Assembly (NCBI RefSeq): GCF_040047665.1 | Contig: NZ_CP157355.1 | Span: forward strand, 2,294,001-2,358,000 | Source of the DNA: Chitinibacter sp. FCG-7 | GTDB taxonomy: Bacteria > Pseudomonadota > Gammaproteobacteria > Burkholderiales > Chitinibacteraceae | Direction of reading: 5' to 3' | DNA: 64,000 nt | Shown here: piece after piece, positions 34,911 through 44,860 of the stretch | Layout of the letters: each line of letters begins with the position of its first letter | How positions within the stretch are numbered: the stretch's first letter is position 1 | Program-made: the position numbers and the translations under genes | Notes under the pieces: model-generated | Databases searched by the model: none | Told to the model about the DNA's origin: nothing | The model's input: only the letters and a program-made list of their open reading frames with translations

Positions 34911-37591
34911 TCGTTTTCCGTGGCTAAAAGTGGGGGAGTACCCCGTGGCAGGCTAAAGCTGAATTCGGCTCCGCCTGATTCCAGATTCCTGGCGCTAATT
35001 TGCCCGCCATGCGCGGTGATAATCGAGCGGCAAATGGCCAGCCCCAGCCCTACGCCGGGCGTTGCCGATTCGTTGACGCCGCGCGTGAATTTTTCAAACA
35101 GGCGCTCGGCAGCACCAGCGGGCAGGCCAGGCCCGTTATCTTGCACCAGTACAAGGACATTTTGCGCTTCAAGCCGGGCGCCAAGCAGGATATTACTGCC
35201 GGGCGGCGTATATTTGGCGGCATTTTCCAGCAAATTGACCAAGACGCGCTCGATCAGTACCGCGTCGTATTCGAGCAAGGGCAGCCCGCTGGGCAAATCC
35301 AGCCGCAGATGATGGGTGCTGAGTGCGGCTGCGCATTCGCGTACCGCGCTGCCGATGACTTCCTCCAGCAGTTGCCATTCACGATGCAGCGTCAATCCAG
35401 ATTGCAATCTGGCCATATCAAGCAGATTGATCACCAGCCTGTGCATGCGCTGCGCTTCCTGATCGAGCGATTCGAGTGCCGCATGCTGATCTTGCCCGCT
35501 CAGACGGTAGGAGCGCAACAGGCTGATCATGCCGATCAGGCTGGTGAGCGGCGTGCGCAAGTCGTGCGAAACGGTGGAGAGTACGCTATTGCGCAGCCGC
35601 TCGCTTTCCATGGCCACGATGGCGTCTTGCGCCACTTCCACATAATGCACGCGCTCCAGCGACAGCGCGATCTGGCTGGCGCAGGTTTCAAGCAAGCGCT
35701 GCTGCTCGGGCGAGCTGATCAGCGTGGTGTCCTGCGGAATCAGCGCCAGCACGCCGCGCAGCCGCATCGGCGCTTTCAGCGGCAAATACAGCGCTTTGGC
35801 GGCAGGCAAAGTGGGCGTGCCCAGCCCGGCCATCTGGGCGTGATCAAATACCCATTGCGCTAATCCGGGGTCAAATTCGCGCCACTCGCCAGCGGGCAAC
35901 AGCTGATCATTGGCATCGGGCAATAAAATCAGCAATTGCGCATCAAATAGCTCTTCGAGCCGGCGCACGCCGGTTTCAACGACGCTGCTGGCCGTTAAGG
36001 CGCCCGCCAGCTCGCGCCCCAGCTCGTATAGCGCCCGCGTGCGCCGCTCGCGATAGGTGGCCACTTGCGCTTCAAAACGCAGGCGCGAAGCCAGCTGGCT
36101 GATCACGATGGCCACCACCAGCATCAGGGCAAAGGTGAACAAATACTGCGTGTCGCTGACCGTGAGCGAGAGCTTGGGCGCGACAAAAAAGAAATCGAAT
36201 GACAGCACGCTAAAAATCGACGCCGCGATGCCCGGCCCGCGCCCTAGCCGGATGGCAACCAGCACTACGGTGAGCAGATACAGAATCACCACATTGGCCA
36301 GGTCAAACACATTCAGCAGGGCGCCAGTGAGCCCGGTCGTGAGTGCGCAAGCCAGTAGCGCAATCAGATAGCTGCGCCAGGGCGTCTGCGGGCGCGACAC
36401 ACCAAAAAACAGGCTGGGCTGGCGCGGTGTTTTGCTGTGCGCATCAACCAGATCGTGCGCCACGACATAAACATCGACATCGCTGGCGGCCTGCGTGAGC
36501 TGCTCCGAGAGCGGAATACGCCACAGTCGCGACCAGTAGCTGCGCACGGATTTGCCAACCACCAACTTGGATGCATTTCTGCTTCTGGCGAAGGCTAGCA
36601 AGGTTTGCGGCAAATCGGCACCGGCCAGCACTGAGGTTTCTGCGCCAAATTCCTGTGCCAGCCGCAAAGAGCCCAGAATGCGCTCGCGCTGTTGCCGGGT
36701 TTGCCGCTGCAGCGCCGGGGTTTCTACATAGACGGCCAGGCAATCGGCGTGCAGGCTGGCGGCCAGTCGGGACGCGCTGCGGATCAGTTTTTCTGCGCCA
36801 GGCCCTGGTCCGACACACACCAGCAGGCGTTCACGCGCCTGCCAGACGGGCTGGATGGCCTGATCGGCACGATAGGCGCGCATTTGCGCATCGACCCGGT
36901 CGGCGGTGCGCCGTAGCGCCAGCTCGCGCAGCGCCAGCAGATTGCCTTTGCGAAAGAAATGCTGGGCAGCCCGATTGGCTTGCTCGCCCAGATACACTTT
37001 GCCAGCGGCCAATCGATCGAGCAGCTCCTCGGGCGGCAGGTCAACCAGCGTGACTTCGCTGGCCAGATCAAACATCCGGTCGGGCACGGTTTCACGCACC
37101 ACGATGCCGGTAATTTGCCCCACGATGTCGTTTAGGCTTTCCAGATGCTGCACATTGAGCGTGGTGTAAACGTCGATTCCGGCGGCCAGCAGCTCCTCGA
37201 CATCCTGCCAGCGCTTGGGGTGGCGGCAGCCTTCCAGATTGGAGTGGGCAAATTCATCGATCAGAATCAGTCTGGGCCGCCGTAGCAGTGCTTGGCTTAG
37301 ATCAAACTCGGGCAGGATGCGCCCGCGATAGCTGATTTGCTGCGCTGGCAATAGCTCCAGCCCGGCAATCAGAGCCTGGGTTTCACTGCGGCCATGGGTT
37401 TCAACCACACCCACCACCACCTCGACCCCTTCGCGCACGCGCGCATGCGCGGCGTTGAGCATGGCATAGGTTTTGCCAACGCCAGCGCAGGCACCAAAGA
37501 AGATTTTCAGCTTGCCCCTTTGGGCTTGATCTTCTTCCCGCTGCAATTGCGCCAGCAGAGCATCGGGGTCGGGTCGTGGTGTTGCGATCAT
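34907..37591 (-). CDS. kdpD: Sensor histidine kinase KdpD
   Basis: KdpD senses potassium or turgor and phosphorylates KdpE. The 894-residue protein shows the full architecture. The N-terminal KdpD domain has Walker A GACAGVGKTYAM at about residues 33-44. A universal-stress-like domain spans about 245-370. Four close transmembrane helices lie at about 400-500. A GAF-like region leads to HisKA with the phospho-His in STVSHDLRTPLTSLIG. The HATPase domain has DNGPGLPAG and GVGLGLAICRSI. It overlaps both kdpC and kdpE by four bases, so the tail of the operon is tightly coupled. Confidence 0.96.
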   Translation of the reverse strand: MIATPRPDPDALLAQLQREEDQAQRGKLKIFFGACAGVGKTYAMLNAAHARVREGVEVVVGVVETHGRSETQALIAGLELLPAQQISYRGRILPEFDLSQALLRRPRLILIDEFAHSNLEGCRHPKRWQDVEELLAAGIDVYTTLNVQHLESLNDIVGQITGIVVRETVPDRMFDLASEVTLVDLPPEELLDRLAAGKVYLGEQANRAAQHFFRKGNLLALRELALRRTADRVDAQMRAYRADQAIQPVWQARERLLVCVGPGPGAEKLIRSASRLAASLHADCLAVYVETPALQRQTRQQRERILGSLRLAQEFGAETSVLAGADLPQTLLAFARSRNASKLVVGKSVRSYWSRLWRIPLSEQLTQAASDVDVYVVAHDLVDAHSKTPRQPSLFFGVSRPQTPWRSYLIALLACALTTGLTGALLNVFDLANVVILYLLTVVLVAIRLGRGPGIAASIFSVLSFDFFFVAPKLSLTVSDTQYLFTFALMLVVAIVISQLASRLRFEAQVATYRERRTRALYELGRELAGALTASSVVETGVRRLEELFDAQLLILLPDANDQLLPAGEWREFDPGLAQWVFDHAQMAGLGTPTLPAAKALYLPLKAPMRLRGVLALIPQDTTLISSPEQQRLLETCASQIALSLERVHYVEVAQDAIVAMESERLRNSVLSTVSHDLRTPLTSLIGMISLLRSYRLSGQDQHAALESLDQEAQRMHRLVINLLDMARLQSGLTLHREWQLLEEVIGSAVRECAAALSTHHLRLDLPSGLPLLEYDAVLIERVLVNLLENAAKYTPPGSNILLGARLEAQNVLVLVQDNGPGLPAGAAERLFEKFTRGVNESATPGVGLGLAICRSIITAHGGQISARNLESGGAEFSFSLPRGTPPLLATENE

Positions 37592-38163
37592 GGTTTAGCC
37601 GCATCCAGTGCTAGATTGAGTTGCAAAACATTCACCGTTGCTTCACCCAGAATACCCCATTGCTTGCCCTGGCTGGCCTGCGTCACCAGGGCTGAGACCT
37701 GCTCGGCGCTCATGCCGCGTGCTTTGGCAACGCGATTGAGCTGATATTGCGCAGCCGCAGGGCTAATGTGCGGGTCCAGCCCGCTGGCGGATGCTGTGAC
37801 CAGATCTAGCGGCACTGCACCGCTTTGCTCGGGGTGGGCCTGTTTTAGCGCGGCAATCCGGGCCGCTACGCCGTCGAGCAAGACCGGATTGGTCGGCCCC
37901 AGATTAGAGCCGGACGATGCCGCGCCGTTATAAGCCATCGGGCTGGTGGCAGATGGGCGACCCCAGAAATACCGGGCTTCGCTAAACGATTGCCCAATCA
38001 GCGCCGAGCCACGCAGCTGGCCCTGCTGGCTGAGCAAACTGCCCGCGGCCTGCTGCGGAAACAGCAGCTGGGCGATGCCGGTGGTGAGTAGTGGATAGAT
38101 CATACCCGTGAGCAGCGTCAGCAATGCAAACAGGGTGATTGCGGGGCGAAATTGTTGCCACAT
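37588..38163 (-). CDS. kdpC: Potassium-transporting ATPase subunit C
   Basis: KdpC is the single-helix chaperone subunit of the KdpFABC potassium pump. From MWQQFRPAITLFALL it has 191 residues, the usual length. One N-terminal helix is followed by family blocks RPSATSPMAYNGAASSGSNL, DLVTASASGLDPHISPAAA and a QGKQWGILGEATVNVLQLN end. The ATG at 38163 has AGGAA seven bases upstream. The frame is open 18 codons further without support. Confidence 0.95.
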   Translation of the reverse strand: MWQQFRPAITLFALLTLLTGMIYPLLTTGIAQLLFPQQAAGSLLSQQGQLRGSALIGQSFSEARYFWGRPSATSPMAYNGAASSGSNLGPTNPVLLDGVAARIAALKQAHPEQSGAVPLDLVTASASGLDPHISPAAAQYQLNRVAKARGMSAEQVSALVTQASQGKQWGILGEATVNVLQLNLALDAAKP

Positions 38164-38233
38164 TGTTTTATTCCTTTTTTGCCGCAGCGCTGGCTCAGGC
38201 CAGCGCCACCAAGTCAAATTAGCTTGTAATTAG

Positions 38234-38257
38234 CAGGTGTATACCTGTAGGAGTATG
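38234..38257. repeat. Short degenerate copy of the intergenic repeat, kdpB-kdpC gap
   Basis: CAGGTGTATACCTG is a near-perfect palindrome followed by TAGGAGTATGG. It keeps the CCTGTAGG core seen in the copy at 40360 but not the full length. Confidence 0.35.
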
Positions 38258-38267
38258 GCTCGCCAAG

Positions 38268-40329
38268 CTAGATCAGGCCTAGTCCACCGAGCAATACATC
38301 AATCAATTTGATGCCGACAAAAGGCACAATCAATCCGCCCAGGCCGTACACCAGCAGATTGTTCCGTAGTAGCTGTGCAGCACTTTGCGCCTTGTAGCTC
38401 ACGCCTTTGAGCGCCAGCGGGATCAGGAAAATAATAATGATCGCGTTGAAAATCACCGCCGACATAATTGCCGACGACGGCGAATTAAGCCCCATCACGT
38501 TCAGTGCATTAAGCTGCGGGTAGGTCGACGCAAACGCGGTACGGGATGATGGCGAAATATTTCGCCACATCGTTGGCGACCGAAAAAGTCGTCAGCGAGC
38601 CGCGTGTCATCAGCATTTGCTTGCCGATCTCGACGATCTCGATCAATTTGGTCGGATTCGAATCCAGATCAACCATATTGCCCGCTTCTTTGGCCGCTTG
38701 CGTGCCGGTATTCATCGCCACCGCCACGTCGGCCTGCGCCAGCGCTGGTGCGTCGTTGGTGCCGTCGCCCGTCATCGCCACCAGCTTGCCCTCGGCCTGA
38801 TTCTGGCGGATCAATGCCAGCTTGGCTTCGGGCGTCGCTTCGGCCAGAAAATCATCAACGCCCGCTTCGGCGGCAATGGCGGCGGCGGTTAGCGGATTAT
38901 CGCCGGTAATCATCACCGTCTTAATGCCCATTTCGCGCAGCTCGGCAAAGCGCTCCTTGATGCCGCCTTTGACAATGTCTTTGAGCTCGATCACGCCGAG
39001 TACGCGGTGATTTTCGCTTACCAGCAAAGGTGTAGCACCACGGCGCGCCACTTCGTCGGCTTGGCGGCTGACTTCTTCGGGAAACACGCCACCCGCATCG
39101 AGCACATAGCGGCGGATTGCATCGTTAGCGCCTTTGCGGATTTCACGATTGTCGTAATTGACGCCGCTCATCCGGGTTTGCGCGGTAAACGGGATAAATT
39201 CAACTTCGTGGCTGAGCAAAGCGCGCTCGCGGATATTGAATTTTTCCTTCGCCAGCACCACTACGCTGCGCCCTTCCGGCGTTTCGTCAGAGAGCGAAGC
39301 AAACTGCGCGGCATCGGCCAATTCGGCGGCGCTCACGCCTGGCGCAGGGATGAATTTCACCGCTTGGCGATTGCCAAAGGTGATGGTGCCGGTTTTATCG
39401 AGCAGCAAGACATCCACGTCGCCTGCGGCCTCGACGGCGCGGCCTGAAGTGGCAATCACGTTCGCGCCCAGCATGCGGCTCATCCCGGCGACGCCAATCG
39501 CCGACAGCAGCCCGCCTATCGTCGTTGGAATCAGGCACACCAGCAAGGCGACCAGCACGGTGATCGACACCGGCGTGCCGCTGCCCGCGGCGGCCACGCT
39601 AAACAGCGAGAACGGCAGCAGCGTGACGGTGACGACCAGAAACACGATGGTCAGCGCCACCAGCAAGATGGTGAGTGCAATTTCATTGGGCGTTTTCTGC
39701 CGTTTCGCGCCTTCGACCATCGCGATCATCCGGTCGAGAAAAGCCTCGCCAGGGTTGGCGGTGACGCGGGCGATCACCCAGTCGGACAAGACCCGCGTGC
39801 CGCCGGTAATGGCCGAAAAATCGCCGCCTGCTTCGCGAATGACGGGGGCGGATTCGCCGGTAATCGCCGATTCATCGACCGAGGCCACGCCTTCGATAAT
39901 TTCGGCATCGGTCGGAATCACTTCGCCGGCCTGCACCAGAATAATGTCACCCTTGCGCAAACTGGCGCTGTCAGTGATTTCGGCTTTGGCATCTTGCGCT
40001 GCAGTTTTGAGTTTGCGAGCCACAACATTCTGTTTCGAGCTACGCAGGCTGGCTGCTTGCGCCTTGCTGCGTCCTTCGGCCAGCGCCTCGGCAAAGTTGG
40101 CAAATAGCACGGTAAACCAGAGCCAGACGGTAATTGCGGCAATAAAACCCGCCGGGGCTTCGCCTTGCCCGAACAGGGCTTGCACCCACAGCGCGGTGGT
40201 TAAGATCGCACCCAGATACACCACAAACATTACCGGATTGCGCCATTGCACCCGGGGTGAGAGCTTACTGAACGACGCCGCAATGGCGGGATACACCAGC
40301 GCCGGATCTAGCAGTTTCTTGTTCGTCAT
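38268..40329 (-). pseudogene. kdpB: Potassium-transporting ATPase subunit B, frameshifted
   Basis: KdpB is the P-type ATPase subunit that hydrolyses ATP. The first 596 codons read normally, with the phosphorylation site [13 protein letters not shown] and the [11 protein letters not shown] hinge. At about 38541 one extra base turns the expected [13 protein letters not shown] into [13 protein letters not shown] and a stop. The other frame then carries the correct C-terminus ([15 protein letters not shown] to LLGGLGLI) down to 38268. Without the extra base the protein would have about 686 residues, the family length. The break removes the last helices. A sequencing error, recent mutation or rare frameshifting are all possible. 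Confidence 0.9.
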
Positions 40330-40359
40330 CTTTATTCCTTATCAAGCCAGATTGGCTTA

Positions 40360-40409
40360 GGGGTATATCGCTGTAGGCAATGATTGATATTTTCTACGGA
40401 GATATACCC
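40360..40409. repeat. Intergenic 48-50 bp repeat, copy in the kdpA-kdpB gap
   Basis: Fifty bases from GGGGTATATC to GATATACCC, with perfect terminal inverted repeats. It carries CTGTAGG just inside the left end. It lies within an operon, between the kdpA stop and the kdpB start, so it will be part of the mRNA. Confidence 0.8.
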
Positions 40410-40424
40410 GGTAGAGTATGTCTG

Positions 40425-42218
40425 TTAGCGCGCGATCATCTGCAGGTGCTCGACGATCGGCCCCAGCGCCAGCGCGGGAATATAGTTCAGCATGCCCACC
40501 AGCAGCACCGCACCGACCAGCAAGAGCACAAACAGCGGGCCATGCGTTGGCAGCGTACCGGCATTGACCTTCAGCCTTGGCTTGCTGGCCAGCGAGCCTG
40601 CCATCGCCAGCACCGGGACAATCACGGCAAAACGGCCAAACCACATCGCCAGACCGAGCATGACGTTGTAAAACGGCGTATTGGCCGACAAGCCGGCAAA
40701 TGCCGAGCCATTGTTATTGGCTGCGCTGGAGAAGGCGTAGAGCACTTCACTAAAGCCATGTGCGCCAGGATTGAAAATACCGGCTCGCCCGGCCTCAACG
40801 CTGACTGCAATTGCAGTACCCAACAGCACCAGCAGCGGCGTGACCAGAATCACCAGTGCGGTCATTTTCATCTCGAACGATTCGATCTTCTTGCCCAGAT
40901 ATTCCGGCGTGCGACCCACCATCAGGCCAGCGATAAACACCGCCAGCAAGGCAAAGACCAGCATGCCGTACAGACCCGAACCTACACCGCCAAATACCAC
41001 TTCGCCCAGCTGCATCAACAGCGTTGGCACCATGCCGCCCAGTGGTGTGAAGGAGTCGTGCATGGCATTGACCGCGCCGCACGAGGCTGCGGTGGTAATC
41101 GTGGCAAACAGGCTGCTGGCCACAATGCCGAAGCGGGCTTCCTTGCCTTCCAGATTGGCCACGCTATTGGTGCCCATCGCGCCAAACGCCGGGTTGCCAG
41201 CCAGCTCGGCGCTGACCAGCACGCTGTAGGCGAGCACAAACAGCAGCGTCATCGCCGCCAGAATCGTCCAGCCTTGCCGGGGCTCGCCCACCATCTGCCC
41301 GAAGCTGAAGCACAGCGCGGCAGGAATCAGGAAAATGGCCAGCATCTGGATAAAGTTACTGAGCGGCGTGGGGTTTTCAAATGGATGTGCCGAGTTGGCA
41401 TTGAAAAAGCCGCCGCCATTGGTGCCCAGCATTTTGATCGCTTCCTGCGAGGCCACCGGTCCCATCGGCAAGACTTGGGTTTGGCTGCTGACGTTCTCCA
41501 GCACCGGTTGGCCCTGTGCGTCCTTGAGCGCATTGCCGCTGCCATCCACGCTCGCTTGCTGGTATTGCGTGGCCTGCAGCGTTTGCACCTGCTGATAGGG
41601 GGCAAAATTCTGGATCACGCCCTGGCTGACCAGCAAAAGCGCAATCACCAGCGCCAGCGGGGTTAGTACATACAAGATAATCCGGGTCAGATCGGCCCAG
41701 ACATTGCCCAGGCTGCCAAAGCCTTGCTGCGAGTGTCTGGCAAAACCACGAATCAGCGCAATCGCCACCACAATGCCGCTGGCGGCGGATAGAAAATTTT
41801 GCACCGATAAACCCAGCATCTGGGTCAGATAGCTCATCGTCGATTCGCCCGCATAGCCTTGCCAATTGGTATTGCTAACAAAGGAAATGGCGGTATTGAG
41901 CGCCGAATCGGCAGATACCGCACCCATGCCTTGCGGATTGAGTGGCAGCGCCCACTGCAGGCGTTGCAAGGCGTAAACCGCCAGCACACCCAGTACATTA
42001 AATAGCAGCAAGCCCAACGCATAAGCGCGCCAGCCCTGTTCTTGCTCGGCTTTCACCCCGGCCAGGCGATAAAAGCCGTGCTCCAGCGGGCGCAGCCAGC
42101 GCAAAGCCCACGGAATATCGCCACGCATGACGCGGGTAATGAGCAAGCTAACTGGCCAGGCCAGCGCCAGCAGCACCAGTAAATACAGCCCCAGCTGTAA
42201 TATTGCATTCGTTGTCAT
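40425..42218 (-). CDS. kdpA: Potassium-transporting ATPase subunit A
   Basis: KdpA is the potassium-channel-like subunit with ten or more membrane helices. From [14 protein letters not shown] it has 597 residues. The selectivity-filter-like loops are visible as [36 protein letters not shown], and later [20 protein letters not shown]. The ATG at 42218 overlaps the kdpF stop by one base (TAATG) and has GGAG upstream. The frame is open a further 73 codons, but that segment is covered by kdpF and the leader. Confidence 0.96.
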   Translation of the reverse strand: MTTNAILQLGLYLLVLLALAWPVSLLITRVMRGDIPWALRWLRPLEHGFYRLAGVKAEQEQGWRAYALGLLLFNVLGVLAVYALQRLQWALPLNPQGMGAVSADSALNTAISFVSNTNWQGYAGESTMSYLTQMLGLSVQNFLSAASGIVVAIALIRGFARHSQQGFGSLGNVWADLTRIILYVLTPLALVIALLLVSQGVIQNFAPYQQVQTLQATQYQQASVDGSGNALKDAQGQPVLENVSSQTQVLPMGPVASQEAIKMLGTNGGGFFNANSAHPFENPTPLSNFIQMLAIFLIPAALCFSFGQMVGEPRQGWTILAAMTLLFVLAYSVLVSAELAGNPAFGAMGTNSVANLEGKEARFGIVASSLFATITTAASCGAVNAMHDSFTPLGGMVPTLLMQLGEVVFGGVGSGLYGMLVFALLAVFIAGLMVGRTPEYLGKKIESFEMKMTALVILVTPLLVLLGTAIAVSVEAGRAGIFNPGAHGFSEVLYAFSSAANNNGSAFAGLSANTPFYNVMLGLAMWFGRFAVIVPVLAMAGSLASKPRLKVNAGTLPTHGPLFVLLLVGAVLLVGMLNYIPALALGPIVEHLQMIAR

Positions 42219-42307
42219 TAAAAGCGCTCCGGCTTGAACAGGGCATAAAAAAGGTAGACCAGCAGTAGCAGGGCAATTGCACCCGCCAGATACAGCAAGA
42301 TACTCAT
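42218..42307 (-). CDS. kdpF: Potassium-transporting ATPase subunit F
   Basis: A 29-residue single-helix peptide, [20 protein letters not shown] followed by YALFKPERF, which stabilises the KdpFABC complex. GGAGGT lies five bases before the ATG, and the stop overlaps the kdpA start (TAATG). The length, hydrophobic helix and FKPERF ending match the family. It is the first gene of the operon. Confidence 0.93.
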   Translation of the reverse strand: MSILLYLAGAIALLLLVYLFYALFKPERF

Positions 42308-42495
42308 GATTGACCTCCGCTAGGCTGACACAGCCGCACAATCGCCAGTACGGTACCGCAAGCTGCGCCGCGAAAAGCATTAAATAAACCCAATCCCACA
42401 TCGCCTTCTCCCGCATATGGATTCCAAATCGGCTCATTGCCGTATCGCCAATGTAAGAAATCGCGTCTAAAGTCGGTGCAAAGATCTGCGGCAGC

Positions 42496-42519
42496 GGTGT
42501 AAAAAAGTTATAAAAATCC
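42496..42519 (-). promoter_or_regulatory. KdpE-box-like site upstream of kdpFABC
   Basis: Read on the minus strand this is a T-rich stretch, TTTTTATAACTTTTTTACAC. It is almost the same as the known Escherichia coli KdpE binding site (TTTATACTTTTTTTACACC) and lies about 190 bases before kdpF. The remaining gap between 42308 and 42621 shows no gene; a -35-like TTGCAC follows the box. Confidence 0.7.
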
Positions 42520-42621
42520 GCGCTAAACCATCTAGCCGTACAACTTCTGGCAGATTGTTTGTTTTACTTAGGCTTGGCTGTTATGTTGATCAGCTCCCAG
42601 CTATGCCACCCCGGATGGAAT

Positions 42622-42834
42622 ATGGAAAACGCCTTGTATATCGTTAGCATCTCTGTGCTGTGCCTGCTCCTGTATGTCGGCTGGCAAATTCGAAAAACTC
42701 GGCGCCACTCTGAGCAGCGATTCAGCGAATCCGAGCCGCTTGAGGATAGCGCCCGCTTCGCGCTCGACACTCGTGAAATCCGCAACGATATTGCGTTGAT
42801 CAGTCGGCGCCGTTCTCAATCAGGCTGGCATTGA
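42622..42834 (+). CDS. Small membrane protein divergent from kdp
   Basis: A 70-residue protein from MENALYIVSISVLCLLLYVG, with one N-terminal helix, then a charged tail rich in R and E (KTRRHSEQRFSESEPLEDSA). The in-frame codons back to 42559 lack a ribosome site, while GGATGGA precedes this ATG. I do not recognise the family; it may share the control region with kdp. The basic juxtamembrane part suggests the tail is cytoplasmic. Confidence 0.5.
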   Translation: MENALYIVSISVLCLLLYVGWQIRKTRRHSEQRFSESEPLEDSARFALDTREIRNDIALISRRRSQSGWH

Positions 42835-42953
42835 ACGCGGAGCGCTGACTGGTTTTTTTTATGCTTTGTTTATACGGTACCGTGCGCTAAATTTGCACCG
42901 GTTTTGCAGCCGGTTTTCTAAGCTCACAGCGTCTGAACAACGCAGGGCATGTC

Positions 42954-43748
42954 ATGAAACCGATTGCAATTTGTCGTCATGAAGCATCACAAGGGCCGGG
43001 TTATCTGCAAGCTTTTCTGGAGCGGCACGCGTTGCCGTACCGGATTTTTGCCATCGATCAGGGCGATACGCCGCCCAATCGCGCTAAGGAATTTAGCGGG
43101 GTAGTGATTCTGGGGTCGAACGCCAGCGCGAACGATGGCTTTAGCTGGATACGGCGCGAAGATGCCTTGCTGCAGGACGCTTTGCTGCACGGCAGACCGA
43201 TATTGGGGCATTGCTTTGGCGGGCAAATGCTGGCCCGTGCACTGGGTGCCAAAGTGCGCCGCAATAGCGTGCCGCAAATCGGCTGGGGCAAGGTGCTGGT
43301 GACCGTGTTTCCCGAAGCCCGCGCGTGGATGGGGCCAAAAAGGGAGCTGAATGTCTTTCACTGGCATTTCGATACGTTTGAAATACCGCGTGGTGCCAAA
43401 CGGGTGCTCTTTGGCACCTATTGCATGAACAAAGCTTTTTGCTATGGGCCGCACATCGGTTTTCAATCCCATCTGGAAGTGACCGTCGAGAGCATCAAGG
43501 CCTGGTGCGCCGAGGGGCGGGCGCAGATTGCGCAGCACCAGCATCTGGCTTCGGTGCAAAGTGAAGCGCAAATCCTGCACGACATTGAACAGCGGGTGAG
43601 TCAGCTGCACCAGCTGGCTGATTTTTGCTATTGGCAATGGCTCAGAAAATGCAGCGATCTGGCTTTGCCCAGCTACCCGGCACAGGCTTGCCATCGCCCC
43701 CGTGGCGGCACGGGCTGGGGCGAGCTGTTGACCTCTGCCACCCTGTAA
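42954..43748 (+). CDS. Class I glutamine amidotransferase
   Basis: A 264-residue member of the stand-alone class I glutamine amidotransferase family. The nucleophile Cys is in LGHCFGGQMLARALGA at about residue 84. The catalytic His-Glu partners are expected from the H in NVFHWHFDTFEIP and the later GFQSHLEVT. The N-terminal fold starts IAICRHEASQGPGYLQAFLE. Such proteins release ammonia from glutamine or hydrolyse gamma-glutamyl compounds; no partner synthetase is nearby, so the substrate is unknown. The ATG at 42954 follows a 119-base gap. Confidence 0.85.
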   Translation: MKPIAICRHEASQGPGYLQAFLERHALPYRIFAIDQGDTPPNRAKEFSGVVILGSNASANDGFSWIRREDALLQDALLHGRPILGHCFGGQMLARALGAKVRRNSVPQIGWGKVLVTVFPEARAWMGPKRELNVFHWHFDTFEIPRGAKRVLFGTYCMNKAFCYGPHIGFQSHLEVTVESIKAWCAEGRAQIAQHQHLASVQSEAQILHDIEQRVSQLHQLADFCYWQWLRKCSDLALPSYPAQACHRPRGGTGWGELLTSATL

Positions 43749-43854
43749 GCCTGTTCTGCCTCCTGTCAGTTAGCAAGGCAAGGCGCAGTGCCTTGGGCTA
43801 ATACGGGGTAATGGATTTAGCTGTAAGAATCCGCGAACTCGACGGGGGCAGATC

Positions 43855-44841
43855 ATGCGCGGCATGTCTTTAATTAATTGGTGTTGCTTTGTGCTGCTGG
43901 TTTTTGTGCTGATGACCATGGCGCAGGCCGAAACGGCCAAGCCTGCGGTTGCGGCCAGTAAGGCACCTTGGCCGCAGAGCGTCGGCGTTAGTGTGTCCAG
44001 CCTGGCCAATCCGTTTTTTGTCGCTTTAACTCGCGGTGCGCATGAGCGCGCGCGCCAGCAAAACCCGGCGGTGAAATGGATAGTCCGGGCGGCTGAATAC
44101 AGCGTGGCCAACCAGCAGGCGCAGATTCAGGAGCTGATTAAACTCAAAGTGGACGTCATTTTATTATCTGCTTCGTCCGAGCATGCGCTGGAAAAAGTGC
44201 TGCTGCAGGCACGTAAGCAGGGCATTGTTGTGATTGGTGTGGATGTCCGAGCCACAGGCGCGCAGCAAACGGTGCTGACCGACAATTTTGCCGCAGGCCA
44301 GCTGGTGTGTGATTATCTGGCGCGCCGGATCAATGGCAAGGGCAGGGTGGTGATTCAGAATGGCCCGCAAGTGTCGTCGGTGATCGACCGCGTGGCGGGC
44401 TGCAAGCAGGCTTGGCTCAATTACCCGAAAATCCAGTTGCTGTCCGACAAGGAAAATGGCGATGGCTCGGTTTGGGGCGGCCACACCGCCATGCAGGCTG
44501 CGATCAGCCGGTATGGTGAAGTTGATGCGGTTTTCACGATTAACGACAGGCAGGCACTGGGCTCGGCCCAAGCCTTGCAAAAAGCTGGGCATCATAAAAC
44601 CCGGATTGGCTCGGTTGATGGCTCGCATGCCGTGGTGCAGGCGATTGCGGGTAATTCGCCCATCGTGGTCACTGCTAGCCAGTCACCCAAAATGATCGGC
44701 CAGCATGCCATCGAGATGGCGCTTGCCCTGCATCAGGGCGGGGCGGCAGAACCTGAGCTGCTATTGCTGGGCACGACACTGGTGACGCGTGATAATGCGA
44801 GCACTTTTGAGGCTTGGGACGCTTCGGCAACGAAGGAATAA
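43855..44841 (+). CDS. Orphan sugar-binding protein (periplasmic binding family 4)
   Basis: The 328-residue protein has a signal peptide cut near MAQA-ETAKP and the two-lobed sugar-binding fold. Marks are VGVSVSSLANPFFVALTRGA, IQELIKLKVDVILLSASS, VVIGVDVRATGAQQTVLTDN and FTINDRQALGSAQAL. These resemble ribose or rhamnose-type receptors. It is convergent with the sugar kinase gene and not in an operon with the fructose-type transporter. It may supply that transporter with a second substrate or serve as a chemoreceptor ligand protein. Confidence 0.85.
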   Translation: MRGMSLINWCCFVLLVFVLMTMAQAETAKPAVAASKAPWPQSVGVSVSSLANPFFVALTRGAHERARQQNPAVKWIVRAAEYSVANQQAQIQELIKLKVDVILLSASSEHALEKVLLQARKQGIVVIGVDVRATGAQQTVLTDNFAAGQLVCDYLARRINGKGRVVIQNGPQVSSVIDRVAGCKQAWLNYPKIQLLSDKENGDGSVWGGHTAMQAAISRYGEVDAVFTINDRQALGSAQALQKAGHHKTRIGSVDGSHAVVQAIAGNSPIVVTASQSPKMIGQHAIEMALALHQGGAAEPELLLLGTTLVTRDNASTFEAWDASATKE

Positions 44842-44860
44842 TCCATCAAGCTGACAGGCA

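Noticed and set aside
39158..40360. 400-codon plus-strand open frame antisense to kdpB
   Set aside because: Serine-, alanine- and threonine-rich shadow of a strongly biased membrane ATPase gene; kdpB motifs are unambiguous on the other strand.
40380..41666. 428-codon plus-strand open frame antisense to kdpA
   Set aside because: Histidine-, glutamine- and arginine-rich low-complexity product; kdpA is certain on the minus strand.
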